DNA of 64,000 bases. It comes from Gossypium raimondii. Lineage: Eukaryota; Streptophyta; Magnoliopsida; Malvales; Malvaceae. This document shows positions 10,382-22,441 of this stretch, one piece after another. How positions within the stretch are numbered: position 1 is the first letter of the stretch; each line of letters begins with the position of its first letter. Location of the stretch: NCBI RefSeq assembly GCF_025698545.1, contig NC_068571.1, positions 47,773,733-47,837,732 of the forward strand, in the 5' to 3' direction. The position numbers and the translations under genes were made by a program. The notes under the pieces are model-generated. The model searched no databases. It saw only the letters and a list, made by a program, of their open reading frames with translations, and had not been told where the DNA came from.

Positions 10382-12652
10382 ATGGCGACTTCCATAGCAG
10401 CTCGCATCTCCAGGAAGGCCGCGGCCTCTGCTTTCTCCGCTCACCGTCACGTAATCTCATCCCGTTGTTTCGCCACGGAGTCGGCGAAAACGATCTCGCC
10501 GTCGTCGGATCGAGTCAAGTGGGACTACAGGGGCCAAAGGAAGATAATCCCTCTCGGACAGTGGGTCCCTAAGGTCGCCGTCGACGCTTATGTGGCACCT
10601 AATGTCGTCTTGGCCGGTCAAGTAACCGTCTACGACGGAGCGTCGGTGTGGAGCGGCTGCGTCCTACGTGGCGATCTCAACAAGATCACCGTTGGATTCT
10701 GCTCTAATGTCCAGGAACGCTGCGTCATTCACGCCGCTTGGTCCTCACCTACCGGTAATCCTCTTTTCATTTCTTTTTCCTGATGTTTCTTTTAAATAAA
10801 ATTTAGGGTTTCTGAGTTTTTTTACTTGTTTATAATTAAAATTCTTGATTTCAGTTTTTTTTCTTTCGAATGAGCTAAAACGGTCAACGCTATAATTGAT
10901 TATTATGTTTGAATGTGTTCAATGCAGCTTAAAATTGTTACCCCGAATTTTATTTAGGGTTTCTGAGTACCTGTTTATAATCAAAATTTAGCTTGTAATT
11001 AGATTTGATTTTGGTGTTAATTTACTGTGGAATGAGCTAAATTAGTCGAAGCTTTAACTGATTGAGACTTGTGCATTATGTTCGAATGTGTTCAGTGCAG
11101 CTGAAAAGCTTCTTAGGAGCTCTTGATGTCCATTTAATACGAAACTGGCTAATTTATTCAATGAAGGAAACAATCTTTTAGTTTTTATTTTTATTTTATT
11201 TATGAGCCTCACAATTTAGATGCAAAACAATACGTATTTAGGTGTCATTTTGAGCTTTATATCCATAATTAGCTTCATTATTGTCACACTCTTATTCTGA
11301 GGTCTACATGCTGATCCATTGGATAATATCTTTAAGGATAATCTATTATCTTCGGCATTTGATTGTTAAAATACCCAGAACTCAAGGATCAAACATCATA
11401 TGAAAAGGGTAAAAAATCCGTCTTTAATGTAGCTCTCATAGTTGCTAAGAATGTAAATTTTGATGCCAAGTTGTAATCAGTATAAGCCATTAACACAGTT
11501 CTTTTGCCATGTTCCATTGTGCAGACTTAAGCTTACATGTTTTCACTCTGGGATACTTAAAACATGATCTTATATGTGCCCCCCAAAAAAGGAAATATTT
11601 GTCTTATGAACCCCTTAACCCCCAAAACAATCTTGTTTGATAAAATTTTCATTTCTATTGCCTCCTCTAGTAGATAGATAGAGGTCCAGGAGCTATCATA
11701 TCGTCTTTTGTTCACAATTTAGTGTCTATATATGTTACGCATAGCAGCTGTAGAAGTGAAGACATAGTGGTTTTTCTCTTTGATAATAGCTTTAGTGAGA
11801 TTATTCTCACCCACATTTTCCAAAGGGTGTTCTACTATAATAAGGTTTACGTGCTGATGATGAAAAGCCTGTTGCAAATTGCTCCTTGCTATTTCTATCA
11901 CATGTCTTTCTGAAAATGCCTCTTGTTTTTGGAACAATGAGTTCACTTGACTGTTAAGAACTGGTTCATTCTTGAGTCATGTTTATCGGTAGCTTCTCTT
12001 TTGTTATTATATTATAATGTGGCTCTTGGATCCTGCATGCCTATGCTTGACTGCAAGTAATACTTGTCGTGTGTAACTGGAGATATTTTCAATTGTTTAT
12101 GCTGTGAATGTATGATGTAAAAATGAATCACATATGCAATTGCTTTATTGAGAACTTTATTCTGTCCATGTGTCATTTCTATGATCTAGTCAATTTCTAT
12201 TCCTCATTCGCTTCATCATGTGAATACCATTTCTGAATTATGACTATTTAAATCGAAACATTTTCTATATTACAGGACTTCCAGCCGAGACATCAATCGA
12301 GAGGTTCGTGACAATTGGTGCATACAGTCTCTTGAGGTCATGCACAATTGAACCGGAGTGCATTATCGGACAGCATTCTATTCTCATGGAAGGTTCCTTG
12401 GTGGAAACACACTCAATCCTTGAAGCTGGTTCCGTAGTACCTCCAGGCAGGAGAATCCCAACCGGTGAACTTTGGGCAGGTAATCCAGCTAGGTTTGTTC
12501 GAGCTCTAACCCATGAAGAAACCTTAGAAATCCCTAAACTCGCGGTAGCAATCAATGACCTGAGCAAAGAACATTTCTCGGAGTTCCTTCCATACTCAAC
12601 AGTATATTTGGAAGTTGAGAAGCTCAAGAAGTCCCTGGGAATAAATATTTGA
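10382..12652 (+). CDS. GAMMACAL: gamma-carbonic anhydrase-like subunit of mitochondrial complex I
   Basis: Two exons, 10382-10754 and 12276-12652, with a GT...AG intron of 1521 bp in phase 1, encode 249 residues. The N-terminus (MATSIAARISRKAAASAFSA) is rich in R, A and S, as in a mitochondrial presequence. A conserved block RVKWDYRGQRKIIPLGQWVP starts at residue 44. The left-handed beta-helix hexapeptide repeats follow, ending with GELWAGNPARF. The sequence matches my memory of Arabidopsis gamma-CAL1/2, structural subunits of the matrix-facing gamma-CA domain of complex I. One metal-site histidine is kept (RCVIHAAW, H117). The IGHSAVLHGC block of active gamma-CAs reads IGAYSLLRSC, losing both other histidines, so zinc catalysis is unlikely; this is normal for the CAL group. 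I start at the ATG at 10382; the open frame runs back to 10346, but only through a GTG. The 3' end is tandemly duplicated. Confidence 0.95.
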
Positions 12653-12736
12653 TTGCCTCGGAGTTCCTTCCATACTCAACAGTATATTTGGAAGTTGAGA
12701 AGCTCAAGAAGTCCCTGGGAATAAATATTTGATTGC
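12577..12736 (+). repeat. exact 80-bp tandem duplication across the gamma-CA-like stop codon
   Basis: 12577-12656 (the last 24-25 codons, the TGA and four more bases) repeats without any difference that I can see as 12657-12736. The first copy is the real C-terminus. The second falls in the 3'UTR, and 80 is not a multiple of three, so it adds no residues. Perfect identity implies a very recent event or an assembly artefact. Confidence 0.9.
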
Positions 12737-13510
12737 CTTTTGATTTTCATGTTTCCATAGATGAGTTTTTTCCATGCAACGAAATAAGCAGTCTCATAAA
12801 CACGTCGAAGAACCCTTTTTCTTTTTGTTTATCCATGTATTCGATCGTGTTGGCTGTCGGAAAAAGAAAAAACCCTAAACTTGTGAGTTCCAATGAAATG
12901 GAACATGGTTTGCAACCGAAGCATCTTGTGGGTTATGCCGAGCACATTCTATGTTGAGGTTACTTTTTCTTTTGCCCTCTTGTGATAGTCCTGCCCTTAA
13001 AGGCATTACAAATTTGCTAGTTTTCTTTTTCACATTAAAATTCAAAAATCAAACTGAATGATTGATGAATTTGTCTGTGAGACATATAATTAAGCCCTAG
13101 CTAGTAGCTTTTGGATCACATTGATCTCCTCTCCCTTATTCATATGGATATGCAATTTTTTAATTTTAAAAAAGATCTTTTAAGTATTTGGAGTATCATA
13201 TCAAGGATGTTTGAATCGAATTGGATTGGTTGGTTAGATCGAGAGTTAATCGAGGTACTAGTTCGAAAAAGGGTTTTGAATCGGTTTCAATACAAATTGG
13301 TCGAATGGGGTTTTTTTATTTTTAATTTTTAATAATTCTTTAATCAAATTAATTGGACTAATCAAACCTATGACCTGATCAAACATTAAGCAATACTAGT
13401 ATCCAATTATGTGTTAACATAGGGATGGTAAAAAAGTTTGATATCCGATTTCTATTTGGCTTATAGGGTTTTTTTTTTTAAAGGGTTTCAAGGTGGATAG
13501 TTATTATTAT
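12737..13510. other. intergenic: 3' flank of the gamma-CA-like gene
   Basis: Contains the rest of the 3'UTR and then AT-rich sequence with a degenerate GAATCGAATTGGATTGG / GGTTTGAATCGGTTTC stretch near 13210-13310. No gene is seen; the short frames at 12733 and 13111 have no recognisable protein features. Confidence 0.4.
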
Positions 13511-14562
13511 TGATGCGTTCGAAATTAATTAAAAATTTGATTAAGGCAAGTGCACCTATCAATCAATTAATATAGTTACGGTGTGTAAAGATATTGTTCC
13601 CACGAAGACTAAAAATACTAGTAATTACCGTCTTTCTATTATTTAACCGATAAATTCTAGTGATTGATTGAAAACTAAAATTAACTAATGAACACAACGA
13701 CAAATAACAAAACAAGCAAATAAGCAATTAACAACCAAGAAACGAAATAATACCCAAGAAAGAATTCAGCTAGATTTTATATGTCAATATCAATCTATAT
13801 TATGTAATATCTTTACTTAGCAACTTGATCCGTAGAAATCTCTAAATTATGCAAGATCTACTTTTAAACAGAGTCTATTCCTCCTATGATTTAAGCACAT
13901 CAAACATGGATGGATTATCTAGAAATATCAAACCAAGAATTAAACACACATGATTGAGAACAAGATCTAAGTATTTATTGCGTAAAATAAAAATCAAAAG
14001 ATAATATTCATCATAGGGTTCATCTCTCTAGGTATTTAGAAAATTAGTTCATGTTTGAAAATAAAAATATCCAAAACACAGTATAATCGAGAGAAATAAA
14101 AAAACTCATGATAATCTCCTAAGAAATCAAATGGGAGTCTTCAATCTTGGCGGAAATTTGCTTCAGAATCGGTTTTAATGGTGTTTTTCGAGTTGTTTTC
14201 TTAAATATTCTATGACGGCTCTCTCCTATCTTCTTATTTTTGTCATATATTATTAGAATGCCCGAAAAACCTAAAAATTGCGTTTTCCCGCAGTTCAGAG
14301 TGCCAATTCGCGAAATCGACACAACTTGCCACATGGCTGTGTGGTAGCCCGTGTGGAAGGGGTCAAGCCATGTGACTCTTGTACGTTACTCAAAATTTTT
14401 GATTTTCGCTCGTTTTTGCTCATTTTTCTCTCAAATGCTCTCCTAAATATAAAAATGTGAATTTAAAGGATTAGGAGCATAAAATTCACCATTAACATCG
14501 AATAATCACCCAAAAAACGCATTAAGAATGAGATTAAAACATGTTACTTTTATCACTTATCA
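13511..14562 (-). mobile_element. solo LTR of a TGATAAG...GCATCA family
   Basis: Read on the reverse strand the unit begins TGATAAGTGATAAAAGTAAC and ends GGTGCACTTGCC...GCATCA, so it has TG...CA ends. The 5-bp direct repeat ATTAT flanks it at 13506-13510 and 14563-14567. At 1052 bp, without coding capacity or a second LTR, it is a solo LTR. A truncated copy lies at 23423-24344 and a diverged one at 56543-57792. It carries a weak CACATGG/CCCGTGTGG palindrome stretch near 14330. Confidence 0.8.
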
Positions 14563-15210
14563 ATTATTATTATTTGATATAATTACATCTGTTTTTTTTT
14601 TCTATTTTACAATTTGAAACTAATTTTGTTTGTACAAGGATGATATTTAGGTAAAACCCTTCCGACAATAACAATTCCATAATTGAACTAGGTTCAAAAT
14701 TTTTAATTTAGTTGAGGGTAGAATTAGGTAGAATTTGGCTTTTTATATTTTTAATTAGAATTTTTTACTTCAATAAGAATTGATAACATATAGTTTAATT
14801 TTATAAATACTTTTTATACATTTTGGCAATAATTTCTCAATAAGATTTTATGACATTTGGTTTAGATGTATAAAATTAAAATAATATTATTTAAATTTCA
14901 AGTCCAACATGATTTGAGAAATCATTTCCTGTGTTTGTCTCTATATTTTAATTTTAGAGTTTCTATAATTTTTTATTTAAAATCTTAGTCCCTCAAATTT
15001 TATCATTAAAGTTAACGTCGTCAAAGGTAAAATAACTTTTTAGCTTTCAACATCTACAATTCTTTTTATGAATTTGGTCATTACCCTTTAAAATTACATA
15101 AAAAATTATAAAACTATTTTTTCATATTTTAAATAAAACATAAAAGTTTTTAAAAATATTTTAAAATAAAATATAAAAATATAATAAACACTTTAAAATT
15201 CAAAAAAATA
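14563..15210. other. AT-rich intergenic sequence
   Basis: No gene or defined repeat seen. Blocks such as TTAGTCCCTCAAATTTTATC suggest remnants of the same foldback repeats found elsewhere in the window. Confidence 0.3.
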
Positions 15211-16389
15211 TGTAACAACCCATTTGCAATGAATTCGGAATAGTGGTTTCGGGACCACAAATCCGAGCCCAAAAGAATTTTTTAATATTATTTTATGGTC
15301 TATTGTATGATAGGAATTCGTATGAAAATTTTGTTAAGAAAATTTTACTAATTACATGTTTAATTAGATGGAAAGGACCAAATTGCATAAAATGCAAAAG
15401 TTGAATTCTAGTAGCTAAAAGGATCAAATAGCTATGGAGTTTTAAGAGGAGTTAGTAGATAAGTATGATGATTCATACATGGAAAATTAAATAAAGAAAA
15501 GGATGAAATTAGAAAGTAAATAAATAAAAAGTTGAAAAATAAAATAAATATCCAATATAATCATTTTATACCATCTTTCCCAATTAAAAGACATGGAAAC
15601 CCTAGTTTTTGGGTGTTGAGCTCAAGCAAGTTTTTTTTTGGCTCAATTAGGTATGAATTCTTGTCCCGTTTTTAGTAATTTTTATATTTCAGAGATCGTA
15701 ATAACTTAATCTAGCTATCTCGAGGATTAATTTGTAAAGTTACCAAAGTATTAAAGTTTTTCCATGGATTAATATGCATGAATTATGAAATTTATGGTAT
15801 AAATGAAAGGTTGTTGATAGATAAACAACTTTTGTAAAGTGAAATTTTATGAAATTGTGATTTAGGGACAAAATTGTAAAGATGAAAAATTCATGGAAAA
15901 TTCTAAATTTTGTGAAATACATGGGTTGTAAATGTTATAAGTAAAAATTGGATAGGCTTGGAATAAGGATTAAATTGCATGAATTTCATTTTCCTAGCCT
16001 AAGGACGAAATTGTCATTAATTAAAAGTATAGGGGAAAAATGGTAACTTTTCCTAAGATGTGAATTGAATTGAATGGAATATGAATTTATTAAATTGATC
16101 TAAATTTACTCGTATAGATCCGGATAGACCAAATACGGAGCTAAATCGAGGTAAAGAAAAAGTAACAGATTGGTAGCATACAAGTTCACGAACATTGTCG
16201 AGGTAAGTTCGTGTAACTAAATTGTATATTTATATTTTTGAATTGAATGTTGTGTATGTGAATTGAATTGTGTAACTGACATGCACAAAAATTTATAACA
16301 TATCCGATAATGTCTGATGAGTATTAAGTCCTGTTTGGATAAATGAAATTCGATGGATACAGGATTCTTGAATTGGTTGTGGTCCTGCA

Positions 16390-16870
16390 TATGTTGCAGA
16401 CACACCATAGCTCGAAAGAGCATCCCATTATTAGCTCTCATGAGCATCCCGATATATGACCCTCACGAGCTTCCCGTTATATGGTTCTTGCGAGCTTCCT
16501 GTTAATAGCTCTTCGGTTGTGATCCTATATGTGTTGTGGGAACACCGCAACCCTTCTGAGCGCCCCGATATATGGCTCTTCGTGAGCTTCCCAATTAAAG
16601 GCTCTTTGTGAGCTTCCTGATTAATGGCTCTCCGGAGCTTCCCGAGATGGCTCGCTTAAACTTCCTGATATATGGCTATCCGGAGCTTCCTGTTAATGGC
16701 TCTTCGGAGCTACCCCTTATTGGCTCGCATGAGCTTTCTAAATATGGCTCTTATGAGCTTCCAGTTATACAGTCTGGATAAGCTTCTCGTTACATGGCTC
16801 ACATGAGCTTCTCGTTATATGGCTCGAGAGAGGGCTTCCTGATTATGTGATCTAATAAGCATTCCCATAT
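16390..16870. repeat. degenerate ~24-bp minisatellite in LTR (GGCTC...GAGCTTCC)
   Basis: About 15-20 imperfect units of the form ATGGCTCTTCGTGAGCTTCC followed by a short AT linker. Each unit has a small inverted repeat (GGCTC/GAGCTTCC), so each RNA copy could form a short hairpin. It is not coding on either strand. Confidence 0.8.
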
Positions 16871-17784
16871 ATGAATTTGTCGGATGATACATGAATTGAT
16901 GAAATATATAGAATAATACACTTCAAGTGTACTACCTGTGTATCCATCGATATTTCTAATAAAATTCAACAGGCAAAGTTCCGACATGGAATAATCTGAA
17001 CATGAGATGAATTATTATGAAGTGTACATGTTATATGGATATATGATGTGGAAAGCTTATGTATATGAAAATTGTTACATGATGAGCTCATCTTTGTTTT
17101 TTTATGATTACATGTAATACATGACTAACATGTTTCTTGAGGATTTATGTGTTTAGGCAAATTGCCAAATTTTATTGGATGAATTTTGCATGCTTAATTT
17201 AAATGTAAATGATTGGTAAGTTAATTTCCCGTTATACGAACTTACTAAGCATAATATGCTTACTCTGTATTATTTTCCTCTGTTTTATAGTAATTTGGAG
17301 GCTCGTTGGGTTGGAGGCTTGGCGAAGATATCTCGCACTATCCATCATCTCGTTTCGATATAAATAGTAAAATTAAATTTTAGGTTATAATAACATGTAT
17401 AGGCTAAAAATGATCAAGAATGGTATGTATGTGTGTTTGGTTGAAATTAGCCATTGGTATGGCTTGTAATTGGTATGTTTTGGTATGTAAATAATGGCCT
17501 TAGTATGATGATGTGTGTTTGGAAATGGATGAATGATGGAAAATCATATAGGCATGTTGAATATTGGTTTTAAGATAGTATAAATTTGGTAAAATATGCC
17601 TAGATGCACATATGTGTATTTGGTAAGTTTGAACACTTGAACATATGTGATAATATGTCATGCATAAGACTTAATTTTGGCTTGGTTATAATGTCTTGAA
17701 CTGGTTGGTGAATGTATTAAAGTATTGATGTAGGTGGAAGACAAATTGGGTGAGAAATATGACTTAGAAATGACCTTATTTCAT

Positions 17785-18010
17785 CCACACGGGCAGAGAC
17801 ACGGGCGTGTGTCCTAGTCGTGTGTGACACACGGCCTAGCACATAGGCGTGTGGCTTGGCATTGGCCATGTGACCCTGCACTTATACACGGCCTAGCACA
17901 CGGGCGTGTGATTTGGCCGTGTGACCTAATTCAGAGAGTTACACGGGTATGGACACGGGTTGGGACACGGCTGTGTGAGCCATACGGCTTGACCACACGG
18001 GCGTGTGTCC
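17785..18010. repeat. CACACGGGCGTGTG palindrome cluster in LTR
   Basis: Six or more copies of ACACGGGCGTGTG/ACACGGCCT-type palindromes lie in 220 bp near the right end of the LTR unit, as at 7370-7600. The open frame over it is an artefact. Confidence 0.75.
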
Positions 18011-18243
18011 TTTGCACATTGGAAAAATTTTGAGATTTTGTGAAAAATTCTGAGTACCCGGTTTTGTCCTGACTTGTTTCTAATGCATGTTTTGGGTCTT
18101 GAGGACTCATATAAGGGACTTTATGAATAATTTCTGATATGAATGTTAAATAATATGAAATGTCTATATTTGATCTGTATATTCCAGTAATGTTCCGTAA
18201 CCCTGTTTTGGCGACTGATACGGGTTTGGGGTGTTACAAAATA

Positions 18244-19364
18244 AAACAAATTTTAAAATATAAAACAAATTCTAAATTTCAATATTATCTAAAATGGACT
18301 AGACTGGCCAGTTGGATTGAGAACCGGCTAGGGTATCAGTTCAACTTATTTTTTAAAATATAAAACAAATTCTAAAGTTCAACTGCCAGTTCAACTTATT
18401 TTTTAGCCCAATTCAACCAATCCGTATCAGTTTGTTGGTCAACCTGTTTTTTTATCTCTCCCCGAATCGATACCCCAAATAATTATTGATCCAGTCGATC
18501 TAGTTTGATTTAGATAACATTGAATTTTAGAATTTTTTATATTTTTAAAATTTATTTTTTATTTAATTTTTTTCATATATTTTTTAAAATATAACTTTTA
18601 TTTTTTTTGTTAAATATAAGAAAAAATAATTTTTGATTTTTTTAAAAAAAATACGTAACTTTAAAGGGTACAAACCAAATTGACAAAAAAATGTAATATT
18701 GAAGGTTAAAAAAGTTTAAAAATTTTAAAAACCGGTTGACCTACGAACTTGTACAAACTGGTTAAATTGGGCTAAAAAGTTTGTTGAACTGACAATTGAA
18801 TTTATTTTTATAATCAGTCAAACTGATCGTTTAGGGAAACAATTGGTCAGACTAGTTCGAAATTAGTTTAACCAATTTTTTTTAGCTTGGTTCAACTAGT
18901 TTGTATTAGTTTGCGGCTCAATAGATTTTTTACTTCTCACCAGACAGATACCCCAATCAATTCATGATCCGACTGGCCGATCTAATCCTCTTTAGATAAC
19001 ATTAAATTTTAAAATTTTTATTTATATTTTTAAAATTATTTTTTGTATTTTTCGAATGTAAAGAGTTTTTATTTTTTTTCATAATTTTTATTTTTTAAAT
19101 GATATTTTTAATTTTATGTTTTTATTTAAAATATGAAAAAATAATTTTTAAAAGGCAAAGATCAAATTGACAAAGAAATGTAGATGTTGAGGGCTAAAAA
19201 TTATTTTACATTTGACATTGTTAACTTTAAAAGTAAAATTAAACGAAGGGATGAATATTTTAAATTAAAAAATATAGAGACTCAATGTTTCAAAATTAAA
19301 ATAAATAACATATTTAAACTTTTATTTAAAAAAATAAAAAAAATAAAAGAAAGTCAAATTCGAT
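18244..19364. repeat. two diverged direct copies of a ~300-bp repeat
   Basis: About 18400-18710 and 18880-19205 share the same order of blocks: TTTAGCCCAATTCAACCA / TTTAGCTTGGTTCAACTA, ATACCCCAAATAATT / ATACCCCAATCAATT, TTTAGATAACATTGAATTTT / TTTAGATAACATTAAATTTT, then CAAATTGACAAAAAAATGTA / CAAATTGACAAAGAAATGTA. Remnants of the same sequence type appear near 53915-54150 and 54520-54680. No gene is seen; SPL 3' flanking sequence probably begins near the right end. Confidence 0.55.
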
Positions 19365-21431
19365 TCAATATTTCCTATGAAAGGGAAGAGTGTGAGGGTC
19401 TTGGGTTTTAGAGCATTCACCACAATCCATGTGAACCATTTGTGGACAATGGACCCTATCATCCCTGTCATTGGCAACAGCAAGTGATCCCATCGGTTCG
19501 ACAACGGGATTCGCGACGCTCAGTCTCGAGGGATGCACCAAGGCGAACGAGTGAGACTGTACGAGGTTACTCGAACCGATCCCAGACGTAGGTTGAGTCC
19601 GCACAGATGACAGAAGAGAGAGAGCATAATCTGCATCTCGAAACCAAGGTACTAACCTATCACACGACACATTGTGACTGCTGCTGCCCCCATTTCCTTC
19701 CGGTGCTGTCCTGAACGACTGACAGGTGGGTGGGGTTCGATTCTGAAGAGTGTCTTTCTTGACTATGGGTTCCTGCGTGTTAACTCCAGGCCAAGTAGGT
19801 ATATTCAAACTAGCGAATGGAAACGACTCAGTACCTGCAAACGGTGCAGACATATCCGTATTCAACACTTGCATTCAAGTTACATGTATGAAAATGAAGA
19901 TGATAGCGAAAACAGACCTTGGTAATCAGAGAAGTAGGTTCCAGGACGCATGAGAGAGAGGGGATACATCGACTGAGGCTTCCTTCGCCTGCGGTTGTGT
20001 CCCTCGAGACGTTTTCTGCAACTTCTTTTTCTTTCATCAAACTCCTCCAGTGAGTGAAACCTGCAAAACAAATGAACACTACAATTTACATAGCCTGATG
20101 TTTTTTTTTCCTAATCATTACAATATCGGACGAGGAAATGACAAAGTTTAAACCCATATCAATATCAGATGAGGATATAATTCTCCAAAGACACTTCAAT
20201 TACGTAAAAATTATTAAAAATGATTTGTTTTTAATATCGTAATACAATATTCTATTATATAATTTATTTACATAAAAATTGAATATATAATAATACAGAA
20301 TAATGCTAATTTTTATGTTTAAAATTTTAATAAAATAAAAAAATAAAATTATTAAATATTATATTAAAATTTCTATAAATCAAATTTTAAAACTTTTAAA
20401 AATATGGTTGGATCAAGCTTCAGATTAATGAATTTAGACAAAATTTAATGTTTACATTTTAAGTTGAGTCGATCTTAGATAAACATATATTGTATAAGTA
20501 CTATATTATGAGACTCATAATGATATAAGAAAGAATGAATTAAGTTTAAATTAATCATTTATAAATATTATCTGTTTGAATGAACTTTGAGACCCATCGA
20601 ATCTAATCCTAAATAATGATCTGATCCCAACCTGACTCGATATATAGATTATAAGAAAATTGAGAAAAAAATAAAACCTAACCAGCAAAGCAAAAGAAAC
20701 AACAGAAGAAGGAAATACATAACTGAGAGAAATCATTAGAAATATTCTTTTAAAATTTTAGTTAATCCCCTCAAAAGTTTAGAATTTATCATTAAAATTT
20801 TAATTAATTCCTTTTGAAATTGTTCTCAATTCTCATAAAATCTTTAAATTTTTTGAAAGTTTTAACTAAATCTATCAAAATTGTAAATATTCTCATTAAA
20901 TCTTCCAAATTTTTAATTTTTAAAAAAAAAAAAATTAGTTAACCCCTCCCCAAATCTTAACACCAAGATCCACCGTTGATCATACCTACTGCATTGTTGA
21001 CAAAATCGTTGCTTTTTGCCATTAATGAAAACTTGAGCAGCCTTGGAATGGAGTTGACACACTTTATTGCGCCTATGATAGTCCTTGCATTTACTAAGCT
21101 CTGAATTGCACCCATCAACAAGACACCAAACTTGTTGACGGCTTCCATTGTTGTTGCTTGCTCCAGCTCTCTTTGAAGATGACGAAGAAGAAGACGCCAT
21201 TGGCAATGGTGGTTTCTTCCATTTATTCAATGGACCAAGCTTCAAATCAACTGAGAAATCCCCATTTGATGATCCATTGATTGTATCAAAGCTTGGTTCT
21301 TCAACAATTGTAGGTAAATTCCAAGTTGTAGCACCTCCCAAGTTCCAATCCATACAGCTGTTTGAGTTACTCAAGTTCCAATCTAATTGTTTATCTCTTT
21401 GGAAAGTATTCAAGGCGAAAGGGTTATTCAT
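19365..21431 (-). CDS. SPL13-like: SBP-box transcription factor, SPL13-like, miR156-regulated
   Basis: Three coding exons, 21431-20986, 20060-19918 and 19834-19365, with GT...AG introns and compatible phases (446 + 143 + 470 = 1059 bp), encode 352 residues. The SBP DNA-binding domain spans residues 103-178. Its first zinc finger is in exon 1 (CLVDGC...[12 protein letters not shown]). The second is split at the conserved [15 protein letters not shown] junction and overlaps the nuclear signal [17 protein letters not shown]. The acidic N-terminus with [13 protein letters not shown] and the C-terminal LPF motif resemble SPL13 of Arabidopsis. SPL proteins bind GTAC cores in the nucleus and promote the vegetative-to-adult and flowering transitions. 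Exon 3 contains a miR156 target site. An AG at 21451-21452 before the leader suggests an intron in the 5'UTR. The SPL13 clade is likely; the exact orthologue is uncertain. Confidence 0.93.
19608..19627 (-). promoter_or_regulatory. miR156/157 target site in SPL exon 3
   Basis: The plus strand reads TGACAGAAGAGAGAGAGCAT, which is miR156 (TGACAGAAGAGAGTGAGCAC) with two or so differences. The SPL mRNA, transcribed from the minus strand, therefore carries a near-perfect complement. It encodes the conserved peptide ALSLLSS, as in other targeted SPL genes. It predicts cleavage and repression in the juvenile phase. Confidence 0.9.
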
Positions 21432-21684
21432 TGCTTCTGGCGATCAATACCTGATTTAAAAAAAAAAAAAACTTTTTTTTTGGTTAAAAATGTTAGCAAG
21501 TGTTATTCCAAGAAGATAGGAAAACAAGGGAAAAAAGAAGTTCATAAATGGTAAAACAAATAATGAGTTAAGAAAAAATTTTGGAAGAGAGTGTTGCTTA
21601 CATACAAGCCAAGGGGAGATTTTTTTCCAAGACATTTGTTCATTGATAAGGACTCTATTAAAGGCTAAGAAACTAATGTGTAAA
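21432..21684 (-). promoter_or_regulatory. leader and putative 5'UTR intron of the SPL gene
   Basis: On the minus strand a poly-T tract and TTTAAATCAG end at 21451, an acceptor-like site 20 bp before the ATG. This suggests the leader is spliced from an upstream exon that I cannot place. Purine-rich sequence at 21530-21660 follows. No TATA box was assigned. Confidence 0.35.
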
Positions 21685-22397
21685 CCTTCAATTATTAATA
21701 AACTATATTTTAGCCACTCAACTATAAAAAGTTACAAAATGATCATTTAACTATTTAAAATTTTCTTTTTGGTAACTAACAGTGAAGTTACTAACAAAAT
21801 ATAACTTGACAACTTTTAAAATTGGCATAATAACAACTTTAACCCTCAACATTTATACATTCATCAATTTAGTCTTGATTTCAAAAATTAACCCTTAACA
21901 TTTGCACATCATGTAATTTAGTCTTCTTCTTTTCTTTTTTATAGTTTTACTTTTATTTGTGACATTGAGGGTTAATTTTAAAAGAATGAGAAAAGCTGAA
22001 AATTAATTATTATCTTGGATTTTCGAGTGTTTCCATCGTTTGGTATATTTACGACCAAATTAGTTGATAAATTTATATATTAGCTCTTTAGGTGAAAGAG
22101 TCACAAAGAAAAGCAATTTTTTTTAAAAAAGGGACCAAATACGCAATATGTAAAAGTTGAGAGTTAAATTTTTTAGAATCAAGACTAAATTGACACAATG
22201 TATAAATGTTGAGGGTTAACGTTTCTATTATGCTAATTTAAAAAGCATCCACGTAATATTTCCATCAACCATTTAACAACTGGTGACGAAAAAAGAAAAA
22301 AAAATCGAATAGTTGAGCAATCATTTTTTAACTTTTCATAATTAGGTGACCAAAAAAGAAACTTACTAATAGTTGGGTGAGTATAGTTTGCCCTAAA
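21685..22397. repeat. foldback element upstream of SPL gene
   Basis: The left end (AAACTATATTTTAGCCACTC, AACTATAAAAAGTTACAAAA, TTAACCCTCAACATTTATAC) is repeated inverted at the right end (GTATAAATGTTGAGGGTTAA, TTTTTAACTTTTCATAATTA, TGGGTGAGTATAGTTTG), giving arms of about 200 bp. The same family appears at the end of the window (63815-64000). It lies about 250-950 bp upstream of the SPL ATG. Confidence 0.65.
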
Positions 22398-22441
22398 GTA
22401 ATAGAAGATGAACAAGAGAAAACTAGTCACATGTCTATATA

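Larger units (their letters stand above)
15211..18238. mobile_element. LTR-type element (probable solo LTR), TSD AAATA
   Basis: Starts TGTAACAACCC and ends TTGGGGTGTTACA, flanked by AAATA at 15206-15210 and 18239-18243. The 3028-bp unit carries a GAGCTTCC minisatellite (16390-16870) and a CACACGGGCGTGTG cluster (17785-18010). It lacks gag/pol frames and a second LTR. It shares its terminal logic and palindromes with the unit at 118-7846, so both probably belong to related Ty3/gypsy-type families. Confidence 0.8.

Noticed and set aside
16390-16870. CRISPR-like array (regular ~24-bp repeats)
   Set aside because: Units are imperfect, the linkers are short and similar, and this is an LTR minisatellite in a plant nuclear genome.
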